DNA of 64,000 nt from Malus domestica (taxonomy: Eukaryota; Streptophyta; Magnoliopsida; Rosales; Rosaceae). Position numbers and translations under genes: made by a program. The notes under the pieces are model-generated. The model made no database searches and was not told the origin of the DNA. It worked only from the letters and a program-made list of their open reading frames with translations. Location of the stretch: positions 39,505,501 through 39,569,500 of the forward strand of contig NC_091670.1 of the NCBI RefSeq assembly GCF_042453785.1. Direction: 5' to 3'. This document shows, in pieces, positions 34,616 to 44,914 of the stretch. Position 1 is the first letter of the stretch. Each line of letters starts with the position of its first letter.

Positions 34616-34862
34616 TGTGTGTGTATATATGTATTTATTTATTAAGTAGATTTAAATCTATTTATTTTGTATGTATAATTATTATAGTTTTTAGGGGTAT
34701 AAAATTTAATATATATATATATATATATAAAATTATTATAGTTAATATTTTGGGTATAATTATTATAGTTAATATAATATATATATATATATATATATAA
34801 TTATTATAGTTTTTAGGGGTATAAAATTGTTAAATTAATATATATATATAATTATTATAGTA
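34616..34862. repeat. TA/TG microsatellite cluster
   Basis: Runs of TG then TA alternate with repeated AATTATTATAGTTTTTAGGG blocks, ending before the right subterminal region of the hAT element. Confidence 0.8.
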
Positions 34863-35081
34863 TTTTTTTAGGGTTATAAATTATTAAATTAATATTCTGC
34901 TTATCGTGTATCGTGTTACCCACGTGTATACCCGAACAAACCCGTTATCTTAACAGGTGCTTATCGGGTTACCCGATAACGACCCGTTTCGTTATCGTGT
35001 CGACTCGAACACCTGTTAATTTCGTGTCGTGTCGTGTCGGGTTATCGGGTCGTGTCAGGAATTGCCAGGCCTAATATAGCA

Positions 35082-35853
35082 CGTGTGGATGTTGTGCTTC
35101 ATACGTGGGTCAACATATTATGGTATCATAAAGAAAGTTGAGGTTTCATCACAAACCAATCGGCAATATAAGAAGTAACTCAATTTCTTATAAGTCCTTG
35201 TATAAGATTTCACCTTTCACCTATGTGAGACTTTTTTACCTTCATATTCTCACACACATCTCCCATAACAATACTAGGGTTAATCATATGTGATAGTGTG
35301 GCCGGTTCAAAGTGATTGATGCATGTAGATCTCACATGTATTTATTTATGTAAAGACAAATTCCGCCCGCGTCTGGCTTCCTAGTATAATTTGGAGTAAT
35401 AGCTTACGTTCATATATAGTTTCCTTGATTTCTTCCTTAGTATGCATTGTCTAGAAAGCGATCTTTCTTGGAGGTTGATTATGAAAGTTGATCAATGATC
35501 ACTTATGGAGCGTAATTACAGCAATTGTTTGAAATTTAAGTACGAAAGCAGATTTAATTGAAGGTTTGATTTCATACTCTTCTGACTTTAAACTGGCCAC
35601 ACTATAACTAAATAAGTGGTCATTTACTACAGTGGTGGAAAAGAATTGAATCATTGCATGACGGCGCGGGTTCAAACCCCGTCGATGTCTAATCTAACAT
35701 CTAAGCTAACAAATTCTATCATTTGACAAAGAAAAATGATTATATCGTATCAATGTCACTTCTTTAATTATAGAAATCAAGCTTGGTGTCAATAACAAAT
35801 ATACGCGTATAATAAAGAAATAAGTTAAAATTTGAGTGTATAGACGAAAACAT
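35082..35853. other. Intergenic, with a possible SINE remnant
   Basis: No gene. At 35670-35692, GCGGGTTCAAACCCCGTC matches a pol III B-box/T-arm. A weak A-box-like CTACAGTGGTGG lies upstream (about 35618). No cloverleaf could be folded and no TSD was found, so this may be a decayed SINE. Confidence 0.35.
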
Positions 35854-35865
35854 ATTGTTCTAACT

Positions 35866-36074
35866 AAATTTTTCTTGGTAACAAAAATTAGGGGGAAGGA
35901 AGACTGCCCATCTCAGGGCCAGCAGTCGGGGCATATCACAAATCCTTTAAGGACTTAAAATGGGGTTTTAGCCCCTTTAGCTCACTAAGAGGAATTACAA
36001 GCAGCAAGACTCGAATCTAAACCTTGATCTAGCAAAGAGAACGACCCTGACCAACTCAATAAACTCTAGTTAGC
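35866..36074 (-). mobile_element. tRNA-derived SINE with 12 bp TSD
   Basis: ATTGTTCTAACT is repeated exactly at 35854-35865 and 36075-36086. Read on the minus strand, the insert has an A-box-like TTGAGTTGGTCAGGGTCG, then a B-box GATTCGAGTCTT about 35 bp on. A body with AAAGGGGCTAAAACCCC follows, and it ends TTTGTTACCAAGAAAAATTT. The order, spacing and A-rich 3' end are those of a full-length plant SINE. Confidence 0.8.
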
Positions 36075-36086
36075 ATTGTTCTAACT

Positions 36087-37966
36087 GATTTAGTCAAGCA
36101 AAATATACATCATATAGTTCCATCAGAAAGACTTTTAATCTCGTGCCCACACCAAGGTGATGTGAAAATTAATTTGAACCCTAGAGTAGTCAGTAGTGGT
36201 AGGGTAGTAGTGGGGGTGAGAATTGAGAGATTATTGACAGATAAAGACCGATATAGTGACTTAATGTAGTGATCAAGTAAATGGAGTCACGGGTCTTATT
36301 ACTTTGTTGTTACTCTTCCTCAAACTCGAAGGCTGGTTTTTATTACAGCCATTGGCGAGGCAAATGGAGGACGACCCCGCCAGTGGAGAGATTCTTGCAG
36401 TCGAAAAATCAAAGAAAAAGGGGGGGGGGGAGAGAGAGAGAGAGAATTGACGTGGGAAGAGTGATTGATGCATGACTACCCTCTGGCCTTTGCAATATAG
36501 AATCATGCAAGACAGAAGCTGACATGCATATTATATAAAAACTGGAAGAGAATGAAATTTCAAGGCACGGCCATTCCAGTAAGCTAAAAGCTTAATTACT
36601 ACTTAATCTGCTAAGTTAATCTACTAAATTTAATACTTAAATCTAATAAGAAATGGATTATATCGACTAACCTAGTAGGAACAGATGTCGCATATGTTGC
36701 ACGCATTCTTATCTTGTCTTTGCATAATCTATTACTTTGAATCGTATTCTATTCTACTCTGATTTATCAATTTTATACGTTGAATAATTTATTTACCAAC
36801 TGCAATATTTTTTTCTTTTCTTTCTCTTCGTAGACACTATATAAAATTTGATTTCTCACAAATATAGGAAAGGAGCCAAGTTGTCGATTGTTACTTAAGA
36901 ATATAAAAATTTTGGGTTTCTTTTAAGATGCATGGACACAATAGTATTTTTTCGTATTTTCGTGTCGTATTGTATTCCTTTATGGTCTACAACAATTTTT
37001 TTTGTTAATTTGATGTATTCCTGTATCCTTGTTCGTTGTAGGTTTTCTTTTTCCACTGCATATTCATAAAAGCATTCTCATGGAAACATAGCATCATTGA
37101 AATTAGGGAAAAAGCAGAAACAAAATCAATTGGTACTGAAAACTGCAAGAAGGTGAAACAAACAACCCAACAAAAGTTTGAAGCTATGAATTAGTAAAAA
37201 GGAAGGGAAAGGTACGTAAAATCTTTCCTTGCCATGATCATATATCTCTGCATGCTTGTTTGTGCCATTGGCTATGGCGAGCCATCATTTGTTAAGTAAA
37301 AGTTGAGAATTCATCGTCGCACACCCAGAAACATCATTCAGAACACGCACCTGGTATCTCTTTCTCTCCAAATGATCATTTGCTTCTGCATTTGTAGGGT
37401 ATGTTTATAAATAAATGGGGTCACCTTTAAAATGTACTAGAAAAAACCTTTTTAATTATATATTTGACAGGATATGTTACATTTTCTTCCATGCATTGTT
37501 GAATGTCCTAAAGAAACAAAATTATAAGTATCTGGGTCCAGTTTTGATGGGGTAATTATTTCACAATCTGGAAATCATTGGAGGAGTAGGAAGTAGGGGT
37601 TGCTGGTCATCATGGAATTCGATAAAATAAAAAATAAAAAAATAAAGGGAAGAGCTAGATGCTAGTATTGGTTTGGTAATTACAGTTAGAAATTGTTATT
37701 TATAGGATTAAAGCAGCTGCATAGTTGTAGCTGGTAAACAGTTTTGGACCAGAATCTGCAATCTAATAACTCAAAGATTCTTCAAAGAAAAAAAAAAAGT
37801 GTGATTTCTCGATTCAAATTCAGGTGCAAGATACATACATATTGTTCTAACTGATTAACTGACTTAACTCAGATATGCAATTTAAATATATATTTTAAGT
37901 GGGATTCTTTTTACCTTTAAGATATTCGAGTTGAAATGCAAATTTTTTAATACCATAATATTTATA
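36087..37966. other. 1.9 kb intergenic, no gene seen
   Basis: A G run followed by GA repeats lies at 36420-36445. Otherwise this is AT-rich sequence with no supported feature. Confidence 0.5.
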
Positions 37967-38075
37967 TTTTGAGAGGTATTTGGTATCGAATTGGTAATCC
38001 ATGTGAGTTTGAATTTGAGACCTTCTACAAATAAGGAAGAATAAACATAACTAAACTGTATAACTAGTGACGGCT
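37967..38075 (+). mobile_element. Possible tRNA-derived SINE
   Basis: TGGTATCGAATTGGTAATCC resembles a tRNA-like A-box region. GAATTTGAGACCTTC, about 35 bp later, resembles a B-box, and the 3' part ends ACTGTATAACTAGTG. The pattern recalls known plant SINEs, but no TSD was identified and the motifs are diverged. Confidence 0.45.
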
Positions 38076-39733
38076 AAAATGTGCATTTATAATTGAGTTT
38101 GTAACGGATGCCATCGCAAAAAGCAGTTGAGATCCTCTTCAGATTACTATGTCTAGAGTTGCCGGACACAAAAATATAGACTGCTCAATTTAAATTATGC
38201 AGTCTTCATTAGCCAATCTCACTTGCCCACCTCACAGAGAATGAAGTATTTGAACAGCCTAAATCTCACTTTTCCTCTCTTAAATGGCCTAGATTTCCGA
38301 GTCCGACTACTCATAACACAGAAATCCGAAAAGAATCTCAATTCCTCAAAAAGCAGGCTATGAAGCTACAAGCCACAAGCTAGGACTAATCACTTGGGAA
38401 AAAAAGTGATGAAGAAAGCTAAAAGGGTAATGCGCGGGGCCATGACCTTTCTTGTCTATAACGGCTACTTTCAGCCGAAGCAACCCTCGCATTTGGCGAT
38501 GCATGCCAAATTGCCATGCATGGTTCAATGATGGTTTATCCAAACAACTTGATGGCCCGGCTAGAATAATACCCGTACAAAAAAAATTTCATGTTCGACG
38601 TAAGACTAGGTAAACACTCAACAAAGGCAATGTAATGGGTATCTTGAGCTCAGTGTGAGCACCCCAGTGGCTATTTTATGAGATGCCTTGGGCCTTTTAG
38701 TAATGGGCAGGTTTTTAGGTCCTAGTCCTAGTCATGGAGGACAACTCTCCCAACCATTTCCATAACAAGTCCTCACTGAAGAGTAGTGATTTTCGCACTC
38801 TTGTTTTCTCTTCTCGTTTTTATCTTTTGAATACCCTTCTAGAGTCTAGAAATAAAGGGAGTACAGAGAGAAAAATGGAAAGTGCGAAAATCACCTCGTA
38901 TCGAACCTCTAGAAAGTCCAAAATGAAAATGTGGGGCTTTTTTGGTGGCAAGATTTAGCTCCAAGACAATTTTCACGCCCGTTTATCAAGTAATATAACG
39001 TGCAAGGTAGTATTGAGTATAATATGACCCAATGTATGACCAAACCTCCCTATCTCATCCAAACCAGAGTCCAGACATTCATGTTTCCAAGCAAAACCCA
39101 CAAAAGCAAAAGCCTAAAATAACAAATAATTGTGAGTCCCCACTTCTAAAATTAGCAATAATAATAATATAATTGTAAACAATACCTCTTGTGAAGCTTG
39201 CCTCAAACCAATGCGCATTGCGTTTCAGCAACCAAAAAAGGCTCCCAAATTTCTTTGTACTTGATCCCCCCTTTGTGGAGATACTCTCGTTACCAAATCA
39301 CCATGTGGTCAGCGTTTATTGGACGGGGTGATTCACTTTCTATTGGACATGCTTTCGTTGTTGTAAGCCTTCGTATCTGAATGCATGTGATCTTGGTTAA
39401 AAGAGAATTTTCTCCCCCTTATGACTACTCTAAAGAGCATGGTCTATAACGAGTCATCAGAGATTCATGGACAGTTAGCGAAAAACAAAAGCAAGAAACC
39501 AAAACTCTCCCTTCCGATTTCTGCTAGCTGCTTTATCTAAAATTCAGTTCCAGTTTTAGGTTTCTCTTCCTTGCAAGGCATGGCTAACTACTCTTTCCCT
39601 CCCTTTACCTCCACTCAAGTTTCATTTCTATTCCTATTTATATAACATTGTTCCTCACAAAGCAAAATGCTATAACTGAGAGGAGAGACGAAAAACATTA
39701 AGGGAAAAGAAGCTTATCAAACGTTTCTGGTCG
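38076..39733. other. DMP upstream region, no gene seen
   Basis: No supported gene. The last few hundred bases should contain the promoter and 5' UTR of the plus-strand DMP gene. Short open frames at 38358-38543 (minus) and 38734-38958 (plus) have no recognisable content. Confidence 0.5.
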
Positions 39734-40378
39734 ATGGAGATCAAGATAAAAGCTGAGGCATCCCGACACCTGCATGATGAGGATCAGAAACTTCCCCTCT
39801 TGCAAGATGCACCAAAATCAGTGACAGAAGAGCAAAGAACGCTGATACAGAAAGCAATTCGCCAGACATTTCAGAGCATGGCTCATTTGGCCAATCTTTT
39901 GCCTACGGGAACAGTTCTTGCATTTCAGCTTCTGGCACCCATATTTACAAACCAGGGCAACTGTGACTCAGTCAGCCGGTCCATGACTGCTGGCCTTGTG
40001 GCCCTCTGTGGGGCTTCATGTTTTCTACTGAGTTTCACTGACAGCTTAAGGGACAATAAAGGAAATGTCTGTTATGGGTTTGCTACATTCAAAGGCTTAT
40101 GGATCATTGATGGGTCAGCCAACATATCAACTGAAGTCGCTGCAAATTTCCATCTGCAGTTTATAGATTTCCTCCATGCATTCATGTCAATACTTGTATT
40201 CACAGCTGTTGCACTTTTTGATCAGAATGTAGTGAATTGCTTCTATCCAATGCCGTCAGATGAGGCTCAGGAGGTACTCACAGCATTGCCAGTTGGCATT
40301 GGCGTCATTTGCAGTATGTTGTTTGTTGTGTTTCCAACCAAGCGCCACGGAATGGGCTTCCCCCTCTCTGCAAATTAG
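39734..40378 (+). CDS. DUF679 domain membrane protein (DMP family)
   Basis: A small plant-specific multispanning membrane protein of the DMP (DUF679) family. Members act in ER/vacuole membrane remodelling during senescence, and some act in gamete fusion. The single exon gives 214 residues, the usual family size. A soluble N-terminus with an acidic-dileucine-like EDQKLPLL precedes the family signature QKAIRQTFQSMAHLANLLPT. Four hydrophobic segments follow: about 57-76, 86-104 (ending in SFTDS), 150-168 (FIDFLHAFMSILVFTAVAL) and 188-204 (PVGIGVICSMLFVVFPT). It ends RHGMGFPLSAN. It is closest to somatic-type DMPs by general look, and Arabidopsis DMP6 is a candidate relative by position. The gene is convergent with the PPR gene 710 bp downstream. 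Confidence 0.93.
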   Translation: MEIKIKAEASRHLHDEDQKLPLLQDAPKSVTEEQRTLIQKAIRQTFQSMAHLANLLPTGTVLAFQLLAPIFTNQGNCDSVSRSMTAGLVALCGASCFLLSFTDSLRDNKGNVCYGFATFKGLWIIDGSANISTEVAANFHLQFIDFLHAFMSILVFTAVALFDQNVVNCFYPMPSDEAQEVLTALPVGIGVICSMLFVVFPTKRHGMGFPLSAN

Positions 40379-41088
40379 CAACTCCTCTTTTGCTTGATCA
40401 GTTCATATTTGCCTGCATGCTACTTAAAACTGTAAAACCCCGCACATACAACCTTAATTATTCTTTCTTCCATCCCGGCTTCCTCCAAGTTCTGTAAATG
40501 CCGGTCATATGACGATTCTCTTTGTTTGTAAATTCCAGTTCAAAAGTCCATGGCACATTGAAAGAGAACTTTTAAACATCTCAACTCTTAATCAAATAAT
40601 TACGAATATCGTTTGAGGTACCGAGTAAGAAAATAATGATTTCTCTTATCTTATGCGCCAAAGATTGTAGTACATCTCCTGTATTGCATGAGTCAGGTAT
40701 GTAAATAACTGGAACACTGTCTATAAATTAAATCCATAAATTCCACAAACTCGAAAAAGACAACAGTGATATGAATCTATTAAATCCATAACGAACAAGG
40801 GTGGCACCTTGTTGGCCAAAAGACAAAAACGAAGGATGTAATGCGGATGGCATGAGCCTATGTGTTATAATGCCAGACAATGAAAAGAGTAGTTCACTTC
40901 AAGATTGTCGGTCAACAACAACATCATCCCCAGAAAGTGCTTTACAAATCATGTGTCAGGCAACTTGTCATTTTTTTGAGCCGGAAATGTATAGTTTCTT
41001 AAAAAGAAAAGCAATTCGCAGGACAAGTTTTCATAATAAGAATGAAGAAAATGAAACGTGTGCAAGAGCACTTACTAGCTCACAACTT
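40379..41088. other. Convergent 3' regions of DMP and PPR genes
   Basis: No gene. Both flanking genes end here, so 3' UTRs and polyadenylation signals are expected. Nothing distinctive was seen. Confidence 0.5.
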
Positions 41089-42534
41089 TCAGATTAGTGT
41101 CTCAGGCTCAACCACTTCAGTCATCAGCTCAGCCTGCAACAACTCAGCAGGTTCACGCACCTTCTTGCGATTCCAAAAACCATCCACCATGGCACTCCAT
41201 ATTCCCTCATCGGGGACACATCCATCAAGCACCATCTCTTCAACAATTCGATAAGCTTTGTGCAGGTCTCCTTTCTGAGATATACATTTCACTAAAATAT
41301 AAAAAGTCTTCATATCAATTGAGATACCCCTCGTACGCATGCAAAGATACAGTTGAAAAGCTCGGTTTTGATCACCGCTACTACACAAGCCCTGAACCAC
41401 TGCATTATGAATCCTAACAAGAAGGCCCCAGGTTAATCTGTTAGGGGTGACTCCGCCAAGGACCATCTCATCAAGAAAGTTTGCAGCTTCCTTGAACTTG
41501 AATACATTGCAAAATCCACTTATTACTTTCCCATAAAGCCCTGCATCTGGTTTCAAGCCTTGGAGTTTCATCCTGTCAAGAATCTCTGTAGCTTCTTGAA
41601 GCTTTCCTTCTTCACAGAGTCCATGAAGCAAAGTACTATATGTGATTATGTTCGGCTTATGGTGCTTGCTAACCATTAAGTCTAATAGTGCCATTGCTTG
41701 TCCAGAACGCCCACCCTTGCAAAACCCATCCATCAAAGAGCTATAAGTAAACACGTTTGGAGTAATACCTTTGCTTGACATGTCTTCAAACAATCCCATA
41801 GCTTCATCCAAGTTCTTAGATTGACACAAACCATGTATCAAGGAAGTATAAGTAACAACAGAGGGCAAACAACCTTTTGTTCCCATCTCCTTGAATAGCT
41901 CCTTTGCTTCCCCAATCTTTCCCATCCTACACAATCCATTGATCAAAGTACCATACGTATACGAATCTGGGGTGCACCCCTTATTGGGCATCTCGCGGAA
42001 TATTCGAAGAGCTGAATCCATAGAATTACTGTTCTTACAAAGGGCTTTGATCAAAATATTAAGCGAAATAACAGTAGCTGGAATGCCAGTTTCTCTCATA
42101 TACTTATAGAACTTGAAAGCAATCTTTAACTGGTTTTCTTCAACAAGAATGCCAAGTATGGTAATGTAAGATTTTTGGGTTGGTTTACACTGAAAGTCCT
42201 CCATCTTGTGGAAGACCCTCACGGCATCCAGCGGCCTGTGAACGCGGCCGTACCCTCTGCAAACAGAGAGGAATATATCTTCAGTAACACTACACTTCTC
42301 CTCCTTCATCCTATCGAGTAACGCCTCCGCGGACCTGAACTGGTTCGCGGAGACTAACCGAGAGACCATGAGACCAAATGTGGTGTGATCATGCCGGAAA
42401 CCATTGGTGTATTCGGCTGTTGCCGAATCGAAAACGAGAACAGCTTTCTGCAAGTCCTTTTCAGCTTTTATCAGCTGCCCAACTTGGGAAGTCGTGATTT
42501 GTTTTGACCATTTGAACAAAGTTTTACTTCCCAT
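41089..42534 (-). CDS. Pentatricopeptide repeat protein, P class (At5g46100-like)
   Basis: An RNA-binding helical-repeat protein; P-class PPR proteins usually act on mitochondrial or plastid transcripts. The intronless frame gives 481 residues from the MGSKTLFKWSK start at 42534. An in-frame ATG at 42576 would add 14 residues, but the start chosen matches the N-terminus of the Arabidopsis relative as I recall it. About ten 35-residue repeats are visible, for example YTYGTLINGLCRMGKIGEAKE-type and VVTYTSLIHGLCQSKNLDEA-type units. They span roughly residues 50-470. There is no E/DYW domain. The N-terminus has few acidic residues, but no clear targeting peptide can be asserted. It is divergent from the translocator gene, with 2.4 kb between starts. 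Confidence 0.93.
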   Translation of the reverse strand: MGSKTLFKWSKQITTSQVGQLIKAEKDLQKAVLVFDSATAEYTNGFRHDHTTFGLMVSRLVSANQFRSAEALLDRMKEEKCSVTEDIFLSVCRGYGRVHRPLDAVRVFHKMEDFQCKPTQKSYITILGILVEENQLKIAFKFYKYMRETGIPATVISLNILIKALCKNSNSMDSALRIFREMPNKGCTPDSYTYGTLINGLCRMGKIGEAKELFKEMGTKGCLPSVVTYTSLIHGLCQSKNLDEAMGLFEDMSSKGITPNVFTYSSLMDGFCKGGRSGQAMALLDLMVSKHHKPNIITYSTLLHGLCEEGKLQEATEILDRMKLQGLKPDAGLYGKVISGFCNVFKFKEAANFLDEMVLGGVTPNRLTWGLLVRIHNAVVQGLCSSGDQNRAFQLYLCMRTRGISIDMKTFYILVKCISQKGDLHKAYRIVEEMVLDGCVPDEGIWSAMVDGFWNRKKVREPAELLQAELMTEVVEPETLI

Positions 42535-44914
42535 TATTCCCACCAACTCTCTCTCAGTAATGGCAATAATTCCCACTCCAAATTAAGCTTCAATTTGCAC
42601 AAGAAACGGTTCCACGCAAATCTCTGGATCAAAACAAAACTACCCACGAACAATATGAATCAATTAGCACCAAAATTCAAGCTATTACATTTGGTCTAAA
42701 CTCTCTGAGGCATTTCATCAAACAGATTCGGGTCGCCATACATCACACAAGAATTTCGCGGGAAAAAGTATGAATTTAACTCAAATACAAGGAGTAGCTA
42801 CCTCTTCGGCTGATTGCTTGTAGAGAAATTGTTTTTCTCCTTCTGATTCGGTGTATTTTTGCCGTCCCGTTGCGGTCTATGAGTGGTGATACTTAGCGGA
42901 GGGGCTTTTGACGGCGGCGGCGCGAAGACTGGATGCCAATTTACGAATTTGGATCGAGACATGAAATATTTGAATCAGGCCCAATTGTTTAAAGGTCATG
43001 TCGGATATGGATCGGGTCGATCTACGATTCTGTTGGGTCATGTCTGTTATAGGCCCAACAAATGGTGAGGTGACTTTTGTCACCGTCGTATGGGTTTTCA
43101 AACGAGTAAATAGTAGCAATGATCTTTCAACTTTAACACAATTTTAGCAATGATCATTACAACTAAAAATCTGTGATCATTAGTCTCTTAACTCATCAAA
43201 ATATGCAGCTATAGTCATTTTCGTCAATTTCATTAGAATTTCCGTCAAAATGACTCACATGTTATACACGTAAGGTTGAACCAATGGGCAAATATAAAAT
43301 CCAAATGTGAAAAATTATAGAAAAAGTCCTTCAACTTTAATTCAATTGGATAAGTAGTTCCTTGACCTTAACCGAATTGTAGAAATGTTCTTTCCTACAT
43401 AACTTATTTTGACGGAATTCTTACGAAATTGACAAAAGGAGCAATAACTACACGTTTTGATGAGTTAAAGGACAAATGGTAAGAGATTTTTAATTGATTA
43501 ACTATTGCTACAATTTTCTCTTTTCAAATCAAACGCTTTGATAAAACTTCACTGTTACTCAATTTTCTTCAACTTTGATCTCATATATTAAAATAATTGA
43601 CTATTATCGAGCGTAAATTGTCGCTTTGAACTTACATTAGAGTTACAACGTCGGGTTTGTCAACCTGCATACTTAGAGCCCAAAAATCGAAGCTATAAAG
43701 AATCAATGTGTACCTTAAAGTGAATAAATTGTGAGCCTTTTGGTCGATCAGATATTTTTTTGGTAAGTGGACTAGTTGTTGCACAAAAATCATCAAAAGC
43801 TTTTATAAGCTTTTTGTTCCAACAATTTGGTGCCCGTGACAAACAGGTGAGAGGAGCAAAAGGATTCACAGCTCACAGAGGAAAGGGAATTACGTAAACG
43901 CAAACGATAAGGCGATCGAAGACACACCCATCCCCGTCGCTCCTACGCCTTACGCTGGGGATAAGCAGGGCCCCCTCGCCTCTCTCAGTTCACATCCCCA
44001 TATGTCACTCTCGTTCTCTATCCACCCCCACCATAGTGCCCCATATTCCTCCTCCCATCCTATCACCATTCAACAACTCAGACCTCTTCAAAATTATTTA
44101 AGACCGCTTGTAAAATAACTAAAAGCGTAATTAACAATCAAATCAATTTTGATTGTGATTCTTAAAAGAAGTTAAAAACGGTTTTGGATTATACAAGTAC
44201 TTTCTTAAAAAACAATGACTATACCTCTTTAGAAAACGCTTCTAGCATATTAAAATTTTGTGGAAAAGCGCATCTCATTTGAATATATTTTTGATATATT
44301 TTTAGGATTACAATTCTAATGTACATGTAAATGCAAATGAGTACTTGAATTGGAAATGCAGTTGGTCGTAAAAGAGGTTATATGCACATTTGGATTGAAT
44401 GTGTTTGTAACAAAAACACCTTGAACATAGTGCAGTCACCTAATTAAGCTCTTATAAGCATAGGTGCTACATGGAATGTGATCCATTTTGAATCTCTATG
44501 TCCGAAACTTGCGAATCGAGAAATTTAGTATGTTGAAGAGAGAGAAAGAGATTCGAACTGTTAATTTTTTTGAGTTTTTGTGAAGTGGGCTAATGAAATA
44601 AACTAATGAAGACCCATAAGATCGGAATTTAGTGGTCCAAATCCAAATCTCTCTGGACGCAGTGCTACCTAAAGTAATTTCAAACCAACCCTCACTTAAT
44701 CACACCGGCGGATGTACTTGACTAACGTGCTCCGCCTCGTACAAGATCCTAACCAAGCGAAGAGAAACCAAAAGTTCTGCTTCCAAAACGATTCGTTTCG
44801 TTCTCTATCCGTGCTCTCCTCAGAACAACTAATAAGAGCTCCCTGTATCTTCCCAATTCACATTCCCCACTCCCTCTCAGCCAATCAGTTATCCTCCTGC
44901 TTTCCCTACCAATC
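42535..44914. promoter_or_regulatory. Divergent intergenic region of PPR and translocator genes
   Basis: The two genes point away from each other, so both promoters should lie here. The PPR side (42535-42900) is likely 5' UTR. An inverted-repeat element fills 43109-43514. The rest to 44914 has no gene. No TATA or light-response motif is called. Confidence 0.4.
43109..43514. repeat. Imperfect inverted-repeat element (MITE-like)
   Basis: The left arm contains AACTCATCAAAAT (43189) and GTCAATTTCATTAGAATTTC then CGTCAAAATG (43222-43252). The right arm contains the reverse complements TTTTGACGGAATTCTTACGA (43407) and GTTTTGATGAGTT (43453). The outer parts AGTAGCAATGATC and AACTATTGCTAC also pair. 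The termini and TSD were not resolved. Confidence 0.6.

Larger units (their letters stand above)
31582..35073. mobile_element. Non-autonomous hAT transposon, 3.5 kb
   Basis: The ends are inverted 12-mers: left TAGGCCTGGCAA and right TTGCCAGGCCTA. They are flanked by a perfect 8 bp TSD ATATAGCA (31574-31581 and 35074-35081), diagnostic for hAT. Both subterminal zones carry many ACGGGTCGTGTC/ACCCGTTA motifs. No transposase frame exists. The interior is dominated by a 346 bp tandem array, followed by TA-rich microsatellites (34620-34860). Confidence 0.93.

Noticed and set aside
35600..35720. tRNA gene suggested by GCGGGTTCAAACCCCGTC
   Set aside because: Only a T-arm/B-box match exists. No acceptor or anticodon arms can be placed. 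A decayed SINE is more likely.
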